Shown here: piece after piece, positions 24,051 through 33,008 of the stretch
Layout of the letters: every line of letters starts with the position of its first letter
Position numbering within the stretch: position 1 is the first letter of the stretch
Assembly: GCF_017639205.1 (NCBI RefSeq)
Contig: NZ_CP071139.1
Coordinates: 3,178,001-3,242,000, forward strand
DNA from: Streptomyces nojiriensis
GTDB lineage: Bacteria > Actinomycetota > Actinomycetes > Streptomycetales > Streptomycetaceae
Direction of reading: 5' to 3'
DNA: 64,000 nt
Position numbers and translations under genes: made by a program
Notes under the pieces: model-generated
Databases searched by the model: none
Seen by the model: only the letters and a program-made list of their open reading frames with translations
Told to the model about the DNA's origin: nothing

Positions 24051-24165
24051 CTAGGCCGTGTCCGCAAAGTCCCGCCTGCCCCGCGACGCCTGGCACCGCA
24101 CCTCGCCGCGTTGTCGGGGCGCCCGAGTACGTCCAGTACACGGGCGCCCCTCCGCCTTGCCATGC
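24051..24165. mobile_element. Truncated copy of the MITE at 6110-6289
   Basis: From CTAGGCCGTGTCCGCAAAGT it follows the complement of the right 115 bases of the first element almost exactly, then diverges. There is no matching right terminal repeat, so one end is lost. It lies after the YcxB-like gene and before the stop of the thiolase operon. Confidence 0.75.
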
Positions 24166-24248
24166 TTCCCCTCGGCCCTGGCGGGCCTGGGGAGGCCCCG
24201 TGGCACCGGACGACCCGGGCTCGGCCGACAAGATCCGGAAGAGACGGC

Positions 24249-25436
24249 CTACCTCCGCAGCAGCGTCACCACCGCCGCGCCGCCCAGCCCGATGTTGTGC
24301 GCCAGCCCCACCCGCGCCCCTGCGACCTGCCGCGGACCGGCCTCGCCGCGCAACTGCCACACCAGCTCCGCGGCCTGCGCCAGCCCCGTCGCCCCCAGCG
24401 GATGCCCCTTGGAGATCAGCCCCCCGGAGGGGTTGACCACCCACCGCCCGCCGTACGTGGTCGCGCCCGACTCCACCAGCTTCCCGGCGGCGCCGTCCTC
24501 GCACATGCCCAGCGCCTCGTACGTCAGCAGCTCGTTGATCGAGAAGCAGTCGTGCAGCTCCACCACGTCCACGTCCTCGATGCCGAGCCCCGAGGCCTCG
24601 TACGCCTGCCGGGCCGCGGCCGCCGTCATCGGCTTGCCGACCACGTCGATGCAGGAGCCCGAGGCGAAGGAGGCCTCGGTGTCCGTCGTCATCGACTGGC
24701 CGACGATCTCCACCGCCTTGTCGTGCAGCCCGTGCCGCACCAGGAACCGCTCGGACACCACCAGCGCCGCCGCCGCGCCGTCCGAGGTCGGCGAGCACTG
24801 GAGCTTCGTCAGCGGCGCGTGGATCTCCTTCGCCGCCAGGATCTCCTCGACCGAGTACACGTCCTGGAACTGCGCGTTGGGGTTGTTCGCCGAGTGCCGG
24901 TGGTTCTTCGCGCCGACCGCCGCGAGCTGCGCGGCCGTGGTCCCGTACCGCTCCATGTGCTCGCGCGCCGCGTTGCCGAAGATCTGCGCCGTGGGCGGGG
25001 ACATCTCGAAGCCGTGGCCCGCGGCCATGATCCCGTAGTGCCGGGCCACCGGCGAGGTCTTGAAGTCGCCTCCGTCGGCCCCGCCCCCGAGCGCGCCGCG
25101 CTTCATCTTCTCGAAGCCCAGCGCGAGCACGCAGTCGCTGATCCCGCCCTGTACGAACTGCCGCGCCATCATCAGCGCCGTCGAGCCCGTCGCGCAGTTG
25201 TTGTTGACGTTGTAGACCGGCACCCCGGAGAGCCCCAGCTCGTACGCGGCCCGCTGGCCGGCCGTGGAGGCCTGGAAGCAGTACCCCACCGGGACCTGCT
25301 CCACCAGGTCGTAGCCGATGCCCGCGTCGGCGAGCGCCGCCGATCCGGCCTCCTTCGCCATGTCCCAGTACTGCCAGTCCCGCGACTCCGGCTTCTCGAA
25401 CTTCGTCATGCCGACGCCCACGATGTACGACTTCAT
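24249..25436 (-). CDS. SCP-x/Ltp1-type thiolase-like acyltransferase
   Basis: Thiolase-fold protein of 395 residues. [12 protein letters not shown] holds the nucleophilic Cys (residue 81); [11 protein letters not shown] and [14 protein letters not shown] hold the other thiolase active-site regions. The whole chain, including [18 protein letters not shown], resembles mycobacterial Ltp1 (Rv2790c) as I recall it. Such enzymes act on CoA thioesters of sterol side chains or long-chain lipids. The ATG at 25436 is preferred: GGAG nine bases upstream, while the TTG three codons earlier abuts it. It is the second gene of an operon, 12 bases after the fused acyl-CoA dehydrogenase gene under a KstR-type operator. 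Confidence 0.87.
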   Translation of the reverse strand: MKSYIVGVGMTKFEKPESRDWQYWDMAKEAGSAALADAGIGYDLVEQVPVGYCFQASTAGQRAAYELGLSGVPVYNVNNNCATGSTALMMARQFVQGGISDCVLALGFEKMKRGALGGGADGGDFKTSPVARHYGIMAAGHGFEMSPPTAQIFGNAAREHMERYGTTAAQLAAVGAKNHRHSANNPNAQFQDVYSVEEILAAKEIHAPLTKLQCSPTSDGAAAALVVSERFLVRHGLHDKAVEIVGQSMTTDTEASFASGSCIDVVGKPMTAAAARQAYEASGLGIEDVDVVELHDCFSINELLTYEALGMCEDGAAGKLVESGATTYGGRWVVNPSGGLISKGHPLGATGLAQAAELVWQLRGEAGPRQVAGARVGLAHNIGLGGAAVVTLLRR

Positions 25437-25448
25437 GCCCGACAACTC

Positions 25449-27581
25449 CTAGTCCCTGGGTAGGCCGAGGATCCGCTCGGCGACGACATTGAGCTGGACC
25501 TGCGTGGTGCCCCCGGCGATGGTCAGGCAGCGGGACATGAGCATCCCGTGCACCGCCCGCTCCCCCGCCCCCTCCCGCACCGCGCCCGCCGGCCCCAGCA
25601 GTTCGAGCGCGAGCTCGGCGGTCCGCTGCTGGTGCGGGGTCTGGACGAGCTTGCGTATGGAGGCGCCCGCGCCCGGCTCCAGCCCCGACACCTGCTGGAG
25701 CGTGGTGCGCAGCCCGATGCAGGCCAGGGCGTGGGCCTCGGCGGCGAGTGCGCCGATCCGCGCCCGGTACGTGCCGTCGAGGTCGGCGGCGCGCGCGAGG
25801 AGCGCCTCCAGGCCGGTGTCGAAGGTCATCTGGTCGGCCATGTGGACGCGTTCGTTGCCGAGGGTGTTGCGGGCCACCTTCCAGCCGCCGTCCGCCGCGC
25901 CGACCAGCGCGTCCGCCGGGAGCACCACGTCGTCGAAGTACACCTCGTTGAAGAGGGCCTCGCCGGTGATCTCCTTCAGCGGCCGGACGTCGATGCCGGG
26001 GGTGTTCTTCATGTCGACGACGAAGTAGCCGAGCCCCTTGTGCTTGGGCGCGTCCGGGTCGGTGCGGGCCAGCAGGATCCCGAAGTCGGCGCTGTGTGCA
26101 GAACTCGTCCACACCTTCTGGCCGTTGACCTTCCAGGAGCCGTCCTCCCCGCGCTCCGCCCGGGTCCGCAGCGAGGCCAGGTCGGAGCCGGCGCCCGGCT
26201 CCGAGAAGAGCTGGCACCAGGTGACGTCGCCGCGCAGGGTCGGCAGGAGGTGGGCCTCCCGCTGGGCGGGCGTCCCGTAGGCGAGCAGCGAGGGCACCAC
26301 CCAGGTGGCGATCCCGAGGTCGGCGACCTTCACCCCGGCCGCGCTCAGCTCCTGCTGGACGACGAGCTGCTCGACGGGGCCCGCCCCGATCCCGTAGGGC
26401 GGCGGCAGGTAGGGGGCCGCGTAGCCGGTGGGGGCCAGGATCCGGCGCGCGGCGGCCGGATCGAGTCCGCGCGCGTCCGCGATGGCGGTACGGGCCTTCG
26501 CGCGGTACGCCTCGGCCTCCGCGGGCAGTTCCAGGCGCAGCTCGCGCCGCGCACCGCCCGCCGCGCACCGCACGGCCCGTACGCGGTGCCCGTCGCCGGG
26601 CCCCAGCAGCTGGCGGGCGACCAGGGCCCGCCGCAGGTAGATGTGGGCGTCGTGCTCCCAGGTGAAGCCGATCCCGCCGAGGAGCTGGATGCAGTCCTTG
26701 GCGCAGGAGTAGGCGGCGTCCAGGGCGGTCCCGGCGGCGAGGGCGGCGACCAGCGAGCGCACGTCGGCGGGCTCGTCCATCGCCTGTGCGGCGTCCCAGG
26801 CCAGCGCCCGGGCCTGTTCCAGCCGGACCAGCATGTCGGCGCACAGGTGCTTGACGCCCTGGAACTGCCCGATGGGCCGGCCGAACTGCTCGCGCACCTT
26901 CGCGTACTCGGCGGCCGTGTGCAGCGCCCAGGCGGCGGTGCCGCAGGCGTCGGCGGCGAAGAGCGTGCAGGCCAGGTCGCGGACCAGGGCCTCGTCCAGC
27001 GCGAGCAGCCGGTCCGGGCCGGTGGCGACCCCGCGCGCCCGCACCTCGGCGGTGGGGCGGGTGGGGTCGGCGCTGTCGTGCGTACGGATGTCCAGCGCGG
27101 CGGCGTCGACGGCGAACCAGCGGGTGCCGTCCGCGGCCTCGGCGGCGAGCAGCACCAGGTCGGCCTCACCGGCGCCGAGCACGGGCGGGGCGAGTCCGTC
27201 GAGCAGGTGGCCGCCGCCCTCGACGGCGACGGCGGTCAGGGTCCCCGGCCCGAGCGCGACCGCCCCGACGCGGCCTGCGAGCGGCTCGGCGCCGGCCCGC
27301 TGCAGCAGTACGGACGCCAGCGCGCTCGGCAGGTACGCCCCGGGCAGCGCGGCCCGGGCCGTCTCCTCGACGACGACGGCCAGGTCGAGCAGGGTGCCGC
27401 CGTCCAGGTGCGGGGCGAGCAGCCCCTGCGCGGTCAGCGCGTCCCAGTAGGCGGGCCGCGCCCCGGTCTGCGGCGGGGTGTCGAGCAGCTTGCGGACCTC
27501 CTCGGGAGGCATGGCCCGCGCGACCCAGCCGCGCACCGCCTCGGCCAACTCGCGCTGCTCCTGCGTGATTCCGATGCCCAT
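25449..27581 (-). CDS. Fused two-domain acyl-CoA dehydrogenase (FadE34-like)
   Basis: Single chain of 710 residues with two acyl-CoA dehydrogenase halves. The N-terminal half (about 1-330) ends with REQFGRPIGQFQGVKHLCADM and IQLLGGIGFTWEHDAHIYLRR, the usual last helices. The C-terminal half begins near GIGAGPVEQLVVQQELSAAG and contains TWCQLFSEPGAGSDLAS (FAD/substrate region) and ERVHMADQMTFDTG. A length of about 711 residues and this fusion are typical of mycobacterial FadE34, a sterol side-chain dehydrogenase encoded next to kstR. The ATG at 27581 starts MGIGITQEQRELAEAV, the usual N-terminus. First gene of the operon; operators overlap its leader. Confidence 0.88.
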   Translation of the reverse strand: MGIGITQEQRELAEAVRGWVARAMPPEEVRKLLDTPPQTGARPAYWDALTAQGLLAPHLDGGTLLDLAVVVEETARAALPGAYLPSALASVLLQRAGAEPLAGRVGAVALGPGTLTAVAVEGGGHLLDGLAPPVLGAGEADLVLLAAEAADGTRWFAVDAAALDIRTHDSADPTRPTAEVRARGVATGPDRLLALDEALVRDLACTLFAADACGTAAWALHTAAEYAKVREQFGRPIGQFQGVKHLCADMLVRLEQARALAWDAAQAMDEPADVRSLVAALAAGTALDAAYSCAKDCIQLLGGIGFTWEHDAHIYLRRALVARQLLGPGDGHRVRAVRCAAGGARRELRLELPAEAEAYRAKARTAIADARGLDPAAARRILAPTGYAAPYLPPPYGIGAGPVEQLVVQQELSAAGVKVADLGIATWVVPSLLAYGTPAQREAHLLPTLRGDVTWCQLFSEPGAGSDLASLRTRAERGEDGSWKVNGQKVWTSSAHSADFGILLARTDPDAPKHKGLGYFVVDMKNTPGIDVRPLKEITGEALFNEVYFDDVVLPADALVGAADGGWKVARNTLGNERVHMADQMTFDTGLEALLARAADLDGTYRARIGALAAEAHALACIGLRTTLQQVSGLEPGAGASIRKLVQTPHQQRTAELALELLGPAGAVREGAGERAVHGMLMSRCLTIAGGTTQVQLNVVAERILGLPRD

Positions 27582-27592
27582 GCGCGGCAGAC

Positions 27593-27606
27593 TAGAACAC
27601 GTTCCA
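27593..27606. promoter_or_regulatory. KstR-type operator next to the FadE34-like start
   Basis: TAGAACACGTTCCA matches every fixed base of TnnAACnnGTTnnA. It ends 12 bases before the start codon of the acyl-CoA dehydrogenase gene, as expected for a repressor over a very short leader. Confidence 0.78.
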
Positions 27607-27625
27607 ATCTGACGGAAGGTCAGAT
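27607..27625. promoter_or_regulatory. Perfect palindrome ATCTGAC-N5-GTCAGAT abutting the KstR site
   Basis: Seven-base perfect arms around GGAAG. Same design as 43382-43396 and 21447-21463. It directly touches the KstR-type site, so two repressors may compete or cooperate here. Confidence 0.6.
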
Positions 27626-27720
27626 GAAGGGTGATTCGGGGACCGGGGGCGGGAACCGGCCCCCGAGGGGGTGACGTCCTCGGACTCACAAGATCGACTG
27701 TGAGTTCGAAGGAGTCTGGA

Positions 27721-28344
27721 ATGACCGGCACGGCCACCCGATACCTCTATCTCGCCCGGCACGGTGAGGCATCACCGGACGAGAGCGGGCTCACCGAGAA
27801 CGGCCGCCGACAGGCCGTACTGCTCGGCCGACGCCTCCGGGACGTCCCCCTCGCGGCCGTCCACCACGGCCCGCTGCCCCGGGCGCAGCAGACGGCCCGC
27901 CTGATCGGCGACCAGCTGACGGGCGTCCCGCTGCACCTTTCGGAGGTCGCGGGCGACTACGTCCCCCACCTGCCGCAGCGGGATGAACTCCCGCCGGAAT
28001 CGGCCGACTACTTCCTCGATTTCCTCGCCGGTGCCAGCGCCGAGGAAATCGAGCAGGGACCCGCGCTGGCCCGCCGGGCGATGGAGCTGTTCACCGGGCC
28101 GGTGGACGGCGCAGAGGACCGGCACGAGCTGGTCGTCACGCACAACTTCCTGGTCGCCTGGCTCGTCCGGGAGGCCATGTACGCGCCGAAGTGGCGCTGG
28201 CTCGGGCTCAACCACGCCAACGCCGCCCTGACCGTCATCCGCTACGCGCCCGGCCGGCCCGCCTCCGTGCTCCTCTGCAACGACATGCGGCACCTGCCGG
28301 CCGAACTGCGCTGGACGGGCTTCCCGCCCGAGTCGCACATCTGA
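27721..28344 (+). CDS. Histidine phosphatase family protein
   Basis: Protein of 207 residues of the phosphoglycerate-mutase-like superfamily. LARHGEASPDESGLTENGRRQ carries the RHG catalytic His motif near residues 13-15 and LTENGRRQA follows as usual; VTHNFLVAWLVRE holds the second His. The Asp/Glu-rich insert (LPQRDELPPESADYF) is a variable cap. The ATG at 27721 has AAGGAG seven bases upstream. Family members remove phosphate from small molecules; the substrate cannot be inferred. It is divergent from the FadE34-like operon and ends at a terminator hairpin. Confidence 0.87.
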   Translation: MTGTATRYLYLARHGEASPDESGLTENGRRQAVLLGRRLRDVPLAAVHHGPLPRAQQTARLIGDQLTGVPLHLSEVAGDYVPHLPQRDELPPESADYFLDFLAGASAEEIEQGPALARRAMELFTGPVDGAEDRHELVVTHNFLVAWLVREAMYAPKWRWLGLNHANAALTVIRYAPGRPASVLLCNDMRHLPAELRWTGFPPESHI

Positions 28345-28356
28345 AGGAGACCCTCC

Positions 28357-28380
28357 GGGGGCGCGGTTTCCCGCGCCCCC
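28357..28380 (+). terminator. Rho-independent-like hairpin
   Basis: GGGGGCGCGG and CCGCGCCCCC around a TTTC loop, 12 bases after the phosphatase stop. No U-run follows, as usual in Streptomyces. Confidence 0.7.
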
Positions 28381-28408
28381 TCGGGTGGCGCCGGGTCGGC
28401 GAGCGGGT

Positions 28409-28783
28409 TCAGAGGAACCACATGAACTGGACCCTGATGGAGAGGTCCTCGGGCCAGCGCGCTTCCATGCGGACCTTCACCCACCCCCCGTCCTGGGGCG
28501 CCACGTTGTGCAGGGTGACGACCGCGGATCCCAGGATGGGCTTGTCGGTGACGGGACTGAACTCCGTGACGTTGGCGAGCACCATGGCCCAGGCCCCGCC
28601 GAAGCCGGGCAGCTTCACCTCCCCGTCGAAAATCCCGTGGCCCCGGAAGTCGAAGGTCTGGGCGGCCATCTCCGGATTGAACTGCGCCTGGCCCCCGCTT
28701 CCGCCCGTGGACGGGAGCGCCTGCTCGGGCCCGGCCTTCACCGCGGCCTTCACCGCGTTGCCGCTTGCCGTTTTCTGGGTCAT
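28409..28783 (-). CDS. Hypothetical protein, unrecognised
   Basis: Protein of 124 residues, no family recognised. The ATG at 28783 is preceded by AAGGGAA at good spacing. A polar N-terminus (MTQKTASGNAVKAAVKAG) leads into a beta-rich region: AQTFDFRGHGIFDGEVKLPG, WAMVLANVTEF, PILGSAVVTLHNVAPQDG, KVRMEARWPEDLSIRVQFMW. The alternating pattern suggests a small beta-sandwich or beta-barrel. There is no signal peptide. It ends convergent to the histidine phosphatase terminator. Confidence 0.6.
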   Translation of the reverse strand: MTQKTASGNAVKAAVKAGPEQALPSTGGSGGQAQFNPEMAAQTFDFRGHGIFDGEVKLPGFGGAWAMVLANVTEFSPVTDKPILGSAVVTLHNVAPQDGGWVKVRMEARWPEDLSIRVQFMWFL

Positions 28784-29018
28784 GTCCGTTCCCTTCGGTG
28801 AGGGGGGATCCCGACATGGCGCAGGCGTGTCGAAATCGGCACGCCATGCCGGTGCGGGGATCTCCGGAAGACCGGGCCGTGTACGCCGGCGGCTCGACGA
28901 GGAAGGACGTCCCGGCCTCGCTGTGCGAGCCGACCGCGGGTGTTCCGGTCTGCTTCTCATGGTGGGCCGGATCCGGGTCGCCGCGACCCCCTGACTTCAG
29001 GGATGTACGAACCGCGGA

Positions 29019-30083
29019 TCAGCGGGTCAGCGCGGCACCGAGTTCGTCGCGCCCGTCCGCTCCGGTCTTGCGGAAGACCGCCTTGAGGTGGTCGTTGACC
29101 GTGTACGCGGACAGGTCGAGGCGGCGGGCGATCTGCTTGACGGACGCCCCCGTGCGGAGCTGCGTGACGACGTCGCGCTCCCGGGGAGTGATGCCGTACC
29201 ACGCGCACAACGACGGCAGGACCAGGTCCCACGTGGCCCCCTGGACGACGAGGGCCACATCGCCCGCGGCGTCCGCGTCGAGCACCTGGCCCTGACAGGT
29301 GGTCCAGCGGCCGGAGGCCGCCGGGGGCGCGCACACCAGGGGAATCGCCCCGCCCTGACGGCGGGCCTGCGTCCGGGCGACGAGGGAGAGCGAGACGAGG
29401 AAGGCCCCCGGCACCCACGAGGGGATGGCGTGCGCCGACCACTGGTCCAGCCACAGCTGCGCCTGCGGGCTGACCGCCTTGATCCGGTGGTCGGGACCGA
29501 CGGTGATCACTCCCGCCGGCAGAGGGGGAACCTCGGGGCAGAGCGGACCGGCCGTCGCGTACCGGCGCAGGGCGGCCAGCAGTGCCGGTACGAGCCGGGC
29601 CGCCCGCCGGACGTCGTCCTGGCCGAACGGCGCGGCACCCGCACAGCGGAGCAGCCCGAGAGCCCCCCACACCCCGCGCCTGTCCTGGAGGAGCAGCCGC
29701 AGCTCGGAACTCGCCCCGTAGGCGGTCAGGATCTTCCGCACACGCGGGTCGGGCACGGGCGACCCGTCGGTGCCCGCGCCCGCGACGACGGCCGGGGTCC
29801 GCAGGAGGGTCGGAACCGCCGACCGCCGCGGGTCACCCCCCAGATGCCGGTGCATGACGAGCTCCATGACCAGCGCGGGATCGTACTGGTGCCAGAAACT
29901 GAAACTGCCCAGCCCAGGACCGGTTGCCGGATCGGTTCCCACCAGGCTCAACGCGTCGTGGGCCACGATGGGGGCGAGCACGCGCGAAATCCCCGCTCCG
30001 ACCTGCTCGGGGCCGGCGTTCTGGCTCGCCGCGGCATGGAGGTCACACGCCAGACGCCTGTCGTCGAAGAACGCAAGGCCCAC
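29019..30083 (-). CDS. LuxR-type transcriptional regulator with GAF-like sensor
   Basis: Protein of 354 residues. The C-terminal 60 residues form a LuxR/NarL-type HTH: LCAWYGITPRERDVVTQLRTG, ASVKQIARRLDLSAYTVNDH, LKAVFRKTGADGRDELGAAL. The N-terminal 190 residues have a GAF-like segment (VLAPIVAHDALSLVG, SELRLLLQDRRGVWGALGLLR), and a PAS-like middle follows (AGVITVGPDHRIKAVSPQAQLW). This arrangement is common in stand-alone Streptomyces regulators. No receiver Asp. Target and ligand unknown. It is the last gene on the strand before the divergent region with a hypothetical protein. Confidence 0.85.
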   Translation of the reverse strand: MGLAFFDDRRLACDLHAAASQNAGPEQVGAGISRVLAPIVAHDALSLVGTDPATGPGLGSFSFWHQYDPALVMELVMHRHLGGDPRRSAVPTLLRTPAVVAGAGTDGSPVPDPRVRKILTAYGASSELRLLLQDRRGVWGALGLLRCAGAAPFGQDDVRRAARLVPALLAALRRYATAGPLCPEVPPLPAGVITVGPDHRIKAVSPQAQLWLDQWSAHAIPSWVPGAFLVSLSLVARTQARRQGGAIPLVCAPPAASGRWTTCQGQVLDADAAGDVALVVQGATWDLVLPSLCAWYGITPRERDVVTQLRTGASVKQIARRLDLSAYTVNDHLKAVFRKTGADGRDELGAALTR

Positions 30084-30211
30084 ATCGCACCATTATCCCC
30101 GCATGTGCGCGGCGCGGCCCAGGCTGCGCACAGGAGCCCTACGGGCCTTGCGCGAGCAGGCCGGGCTCCTTGCAGATCCACCGACCTGAAGCGGCTGGCC
30201 AGGGCGGCCGT

Positions 30212-31099
30212 TCAGTGCGTCGGCGCGCTGTCCGGAACCAGCCGCGTGGCGGTGCGGATCAGACGGGCGAGGGCGAGTGAGCGGCTGTGCGGGGGCCAGG
30301 CGATGTGGGTGTGGACGGGAGGTGCGTCGGTCAGGGGCACGGCGGCGTGCTCGTGCCATAGCCAGGTGCGCGCGGAGTCCGGGACGACGGCCATGGTGCG
30401 TCCGAGGGCGATCAGCTGGGCCAGCTGCGTGTGGTCGCGGACTTCCGGGCCTGGACCGGGTGCGTAGGCGCCGTGTCGCGGCCAGCGGGCGATCGGGAGA
30501 TCGGGGACGTCGCTGATGTCGGCCATGGACAGGACCTTGCGCGCCGCGAGCGGGTGCCTTGCGGGCAGGACGGCGATCCGCCCCTCGGTCAGCAGTTCCT
30601 CGCTGTCGAACCCGGCCAGGGAGTTGAACGGCACGATGAGGAGCGCGACATCGGCGCGGCCGTCGCGCAGCATCTGCTCCTGCTCGGTGAAACCGCCGGC
30701 CAGCACCTCGATCTCGGCGGCGTCGGGCTCGGCGGCGTAGGCGTCGAGCAGCCGCTGCAACAGATCGTGGGAGGCGGCGGCCTTGACCGCGATGACCAGG
30801 CGTTCTCGGGGGCCGCCCGGATGGTCCGTGCTGCAGGAGCGGCGGGTGCGTCGCGCCGCGGCAGCGGTCGCGTCCAGGGCCGCGCGGCCCTCGTGCAGCA
30901 GCACCTGACCGGCGCCGGTCAGGCGCACGCCGCGGCGGTCGCGGTCCAGCAGACGGACCCCGAGGCGTTTCTCGAGCCGCTGGATGGCTCTGGACAGCGG
31001 CGGCTGGGCCATGCCCAGGCGTCCCGCGGCGCGGCCGAAGTGCAGCTCCTCGGCGACGGCGATGAAGTACCTGAGCTCGCGGGTCTCCAAGGCGTCCAC
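30212..31099 (-). CDS. LysR family transcriptional regulator
   Basis: Regulator of 295 residues. LRYFIAVAEELHFGRAAGRL followed by GMAQPPLSRAIQRLEKRLGV and LLDRDRRGVRLTGAGQVLL is a complete LysR winged helix. The remainder is the type 2 periplasmic-binding-like effector domain. The GTG at 31099 starts (M)DALETRELRYF; AGGAAGGGGG lies upstream. It is divergent from an SDR gene at 31194 across 94 bases that contain two palindromic elements, so the SDR gene is its likely target. Confidence 0.88.
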   Translation of the reverse strand: MDALETRELRYFIAVAEELHFGRAAGRLGMAQPPLSRAIQRLEKRLGVRLLDRDRRGVRLTGAGQVLLHEGRAALDATAAAARRTRRSCSTDHPGGPRERLVIAVKAAASHDLLQRLLDAYAAEPDAAEIEVLAGGFTEQEQMLRDGRADVALLIVPFNSLAGFDSEELLTEGRIAVLPARHPLAARKVLSMADISDVPDLPIARWPRHGAYAPGPGPEVRDHTQLAQLIALGRTMAVVPDSARTWLWHEHAAVPLTDAPPVHTHIAWPPHSRSLALARLIRTATRLVPDSAPTH

Positions 31100-31119
31100 G
31101 ACTGCCCCCTTCCTGCGCT

Positions 31120-31146
31120 GATACCTGGCGGGTATCGCAGGATACC
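31120..31146. promoter_or_regulatory. Palindrome GATACC-N5-GGTATC plus half-site, LysR/SDR control region
   Basis: GATACCTGGCGGGTATC (31120-31136) is a perfect 6-base inverted repeat, followed directly by another GATACC at 31141. It sits in the 94-bp divergent region of the LysR gene and the SDR gene, as expected for a LysR activation site. Confidence 0.6.
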
Positions 31147-31193
31147 GTTTCGGTGTTGGACGCTCCGCTCGGCCGAGGGCGAGCATCAACGGC

Positions 31194-31931
31194 ATGAGCA
31201 AAGCAAAGATCGCGCTGATAACCGGCGCGAACAAAGGCATCGGGTACGCGATCGCGGCCGGTCTGGGCACCTTGGGACACCGCGTGGGCGTGGGAGCCCG
31301 CGACGAAACCCGGCTCGGGGAGGCTGTCGAGAAGCTGCGCGCCGCCGGGGTCGACGCGTTCGGCGTGCCGCTGGACGTGACCAGCCGACGCAGCGTCACC
31401 GAGGCCGCCGAACTGGTCGAGCTGGAGGCCGGGGGCCTCGACGTCCTGGTCAACAACGCCGGCATCCCGGGGGAGATGGGGCCCGGGTGGGCCCAGGATC
31501 CGACCAGCCTCGATCTCGACGTGGTCCGGACGGTGGTGGAGACCAACGTGCTGGGCGTCATCCAGGTGACCAACGCGATGCTGCCGCTGCTGCGGCGCTC
31601 CGGGTCGCCCCGCATCGTCAACGTCTCCAGCGGCGTCGGCTCCCTGACCCGGCAGGCGGACCCGGGCATCGACATCGGTCCGGTCATGGCGGCCTACGCG
31701 CCGTCGAAGACGTTCCTCAACGCCGTCACCGTGCAGTACGCCCGCCACTTCGCCGGCACGGACATCCTGATCAACGCCGCCTGCCCCGGCCTGGTCGCGA
31801 CCGACTTCACCGGCTTCCACGGATCCCGCACCCCCGAGCAGGGCGCAGCCACGGCGATCCGGCTCGCCACGCTGCCGGACGGTGGCCCGACCGGTTCGTT
31901 CTTCGAGGACGACGGGACCATCCCCTGGTAA
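31194..31931 (+). CDS. Short-chain dehydrogenase/reductase
   Basis: SDR of 245 residues: TGANKGIGYAIAAGL cofactor loop, LDVLVNNAGIPG, Ser in VNVSSGVGSL and Tyr-x3-Lys in AYAPSKTFL. ANKGIG with Lys after Asn is typical of NADPH-preferring members related to carbonyl reductases. The ATG at 31194 gives MSKAKIALITGANKG. It is divergent from the LysR regulator at 30212 across a palindromic control region, a common LysR-SDR pair that responds to a small molecule or reactive carbonyl. The substrate is unknown. An HEAT-like gene begins 72 bases downstream. Confidence 0.87.
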   Translation: MSKAKIALITGANKGIGYAIAAGLGTLGHRVGVGARDETRLGEAVEKLRAAGVDAFGVPLDVTSRRSVTEAAELVELEAGGLDVLVNNAGIPGEMGPGWAQDPTSLDLDVVRTVVETNVLGVIQVTNAMLPLLRRSGSPRIVNVSSGVGSLTRQADPGIDIGPVMAAYAPSKTFLNAVTVQYARHFAGTDILINAACPGLVATDFTGFHGSRTPEQGAATAIRLATLPDGGPTGSFFEDDGTIPW

Positions 31932-32003
31932 CCCCGCGCCACGAACCACCGACTACTGTCCCGACCAAGCTTGATCGAGACATCCGGTTGGGAGCCTGGC
32001 GCC

Positions 32004-32420
32004 GTGGAAGACTTCGCAGAGCTAGGGCTTCGCCGCTCGATCGCTGACGCCGACTCTCCGGCCTGGCACGTCAGGGCGGCCGCCGGACGACGGCTGGCGG
32101 CGGCGCCTCGGATCGAGAGCGTCGCCGGTGTCCTGCACCGTCTGCTCCTGGACGCCGAGGACACCGGGGTGACCTCCGATACCGCTGCGGCCCTGTTGGC
32201 TCGGAGAGATCTGGCCGGCCTGCGTGCCGTGCTCGCGGCCCGCGCAGTGGCGTCCGGCGAGGGAACGGCCGATCAGCTCGCTGCGGAACTTGACTGCGAC
32301 CCGCGCTGGGCGACCGGAGAGGACGGCGCCGAGCTGATCGCGCAACTCCGAACGCTGACGTCGGATACGGACCCGGATGTCCGCAACGAGGCCCTGCTGC
32401 GGCTTTCACACCTGCGCTGA
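32004..32420 (+). CDS. HEAT-repeat-like hypothetical protein
   Basis: Protein of 138 residues. The GTG at 32004 is chosen because GGGAG lies about nine bases upstream; a TTG at 31971 would add 11 residues. The chain is helical with repeated Ala/Leu/Arg helices (FAELGLRRSIADADSPAWHVR, ESVAGVLHRLLLDAEDTGVTS, and DPDVRNEALLRLSHLR at the end) that resemble HEAT or armadillo units. Such proteins usually mediate binding. No operon is clear; the gene follows an SDR by 72 bases on the same strand. Confidence 0.65.
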   Translation: MEDFAELGLRRSIADADSPAWHVRAAAGRRLAAAPRIESVAGVLHRLLLDAEDTGVTSDTAAALLARRDLAGLRAVLAARAVASGEGTADQLAAELDCDPRWATGEDGAELIAQLRTLTSDTDPDVRNEALLRLSHLR

Positions 32421-32548
32421 CCGGAAGGGCGGGCAGCGGCCGGGGCCCGGCCGCCACGGCGTTTTTGTCCCGGCCCCTACCCGTCCACTGACCGACGGCA
32501 CGGTCGCCCCCGTCGTCGCGGGCAGGGCGCCGGGTCCCGGCGCCCGGG

Positions 32549-32731
32549 TCAGCACCGCAGCTCCGCCACGCGCTCGCTCATCACCTCCACGGCGTCGCGC
32601 AGCAGAGGACGCGGCCCGGGGTGGGCCTCCCGGATGAGCTTCACCGCGTGAAGCTGCCGACCACTCGTGATCAGCTCGTCCACCTCTTCCCGGACCACCG
32701 GCGGCAACGCGTCCCAGATCGAGTTCTCCAT
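32549..32731 (-). CDS. Small conserved-type hypothetical protein, 60 aa
   Basis: Sixty residues beginning MENSIWDALPPVVREEVDEL and ending in VMSERVAELRC. The ATG at 32731 is chosen as the start of the amphipathic region. The sequence is typical of small helical Streptomyces proteins (DALPPEVREEVD) found near regulatory genes; no domain is named. There is no membrane segment. The final Cys could allow disulfide formation. No clear operon partner. Confidence 0.55.
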   Translation of the reverse strand: MENSIWDALPPVVREEVDELITSGRQLHAVKLIREAHPGPRPLLRDAVEVMSERVAELRC

Positions 32732-33008
32732 GTGCCGATCCAAGCAACTCGCCCACTCCCACCGCCACCGTATTGACAGTGCACCCCGCGCCAAGGCGGT
32801 CCGAGTACACCCGCAGATAGCGGGTCCACCGACTCATTCACCCCAACTCGGGCTTATATACAGGCTGTTGAGTACAGATGAGCCGTTCACTATAGTCGGC
32901 ACGGACACGGCCGACCCGGGTCCGAGCGTGCCGCATTCGGGACCCAACTCCCCTTCGTGGCGCCCGATTTGGCGTCGGCGGGAACACCACTACGCAGGGG
33001 GACGAACC

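Noticed and set aside
24166..24248. Right end of the second MITE copy
   Set aside because: The segment carries GACGGCCTACC but no match to the terminal repeat; truncation is the simpler reading.
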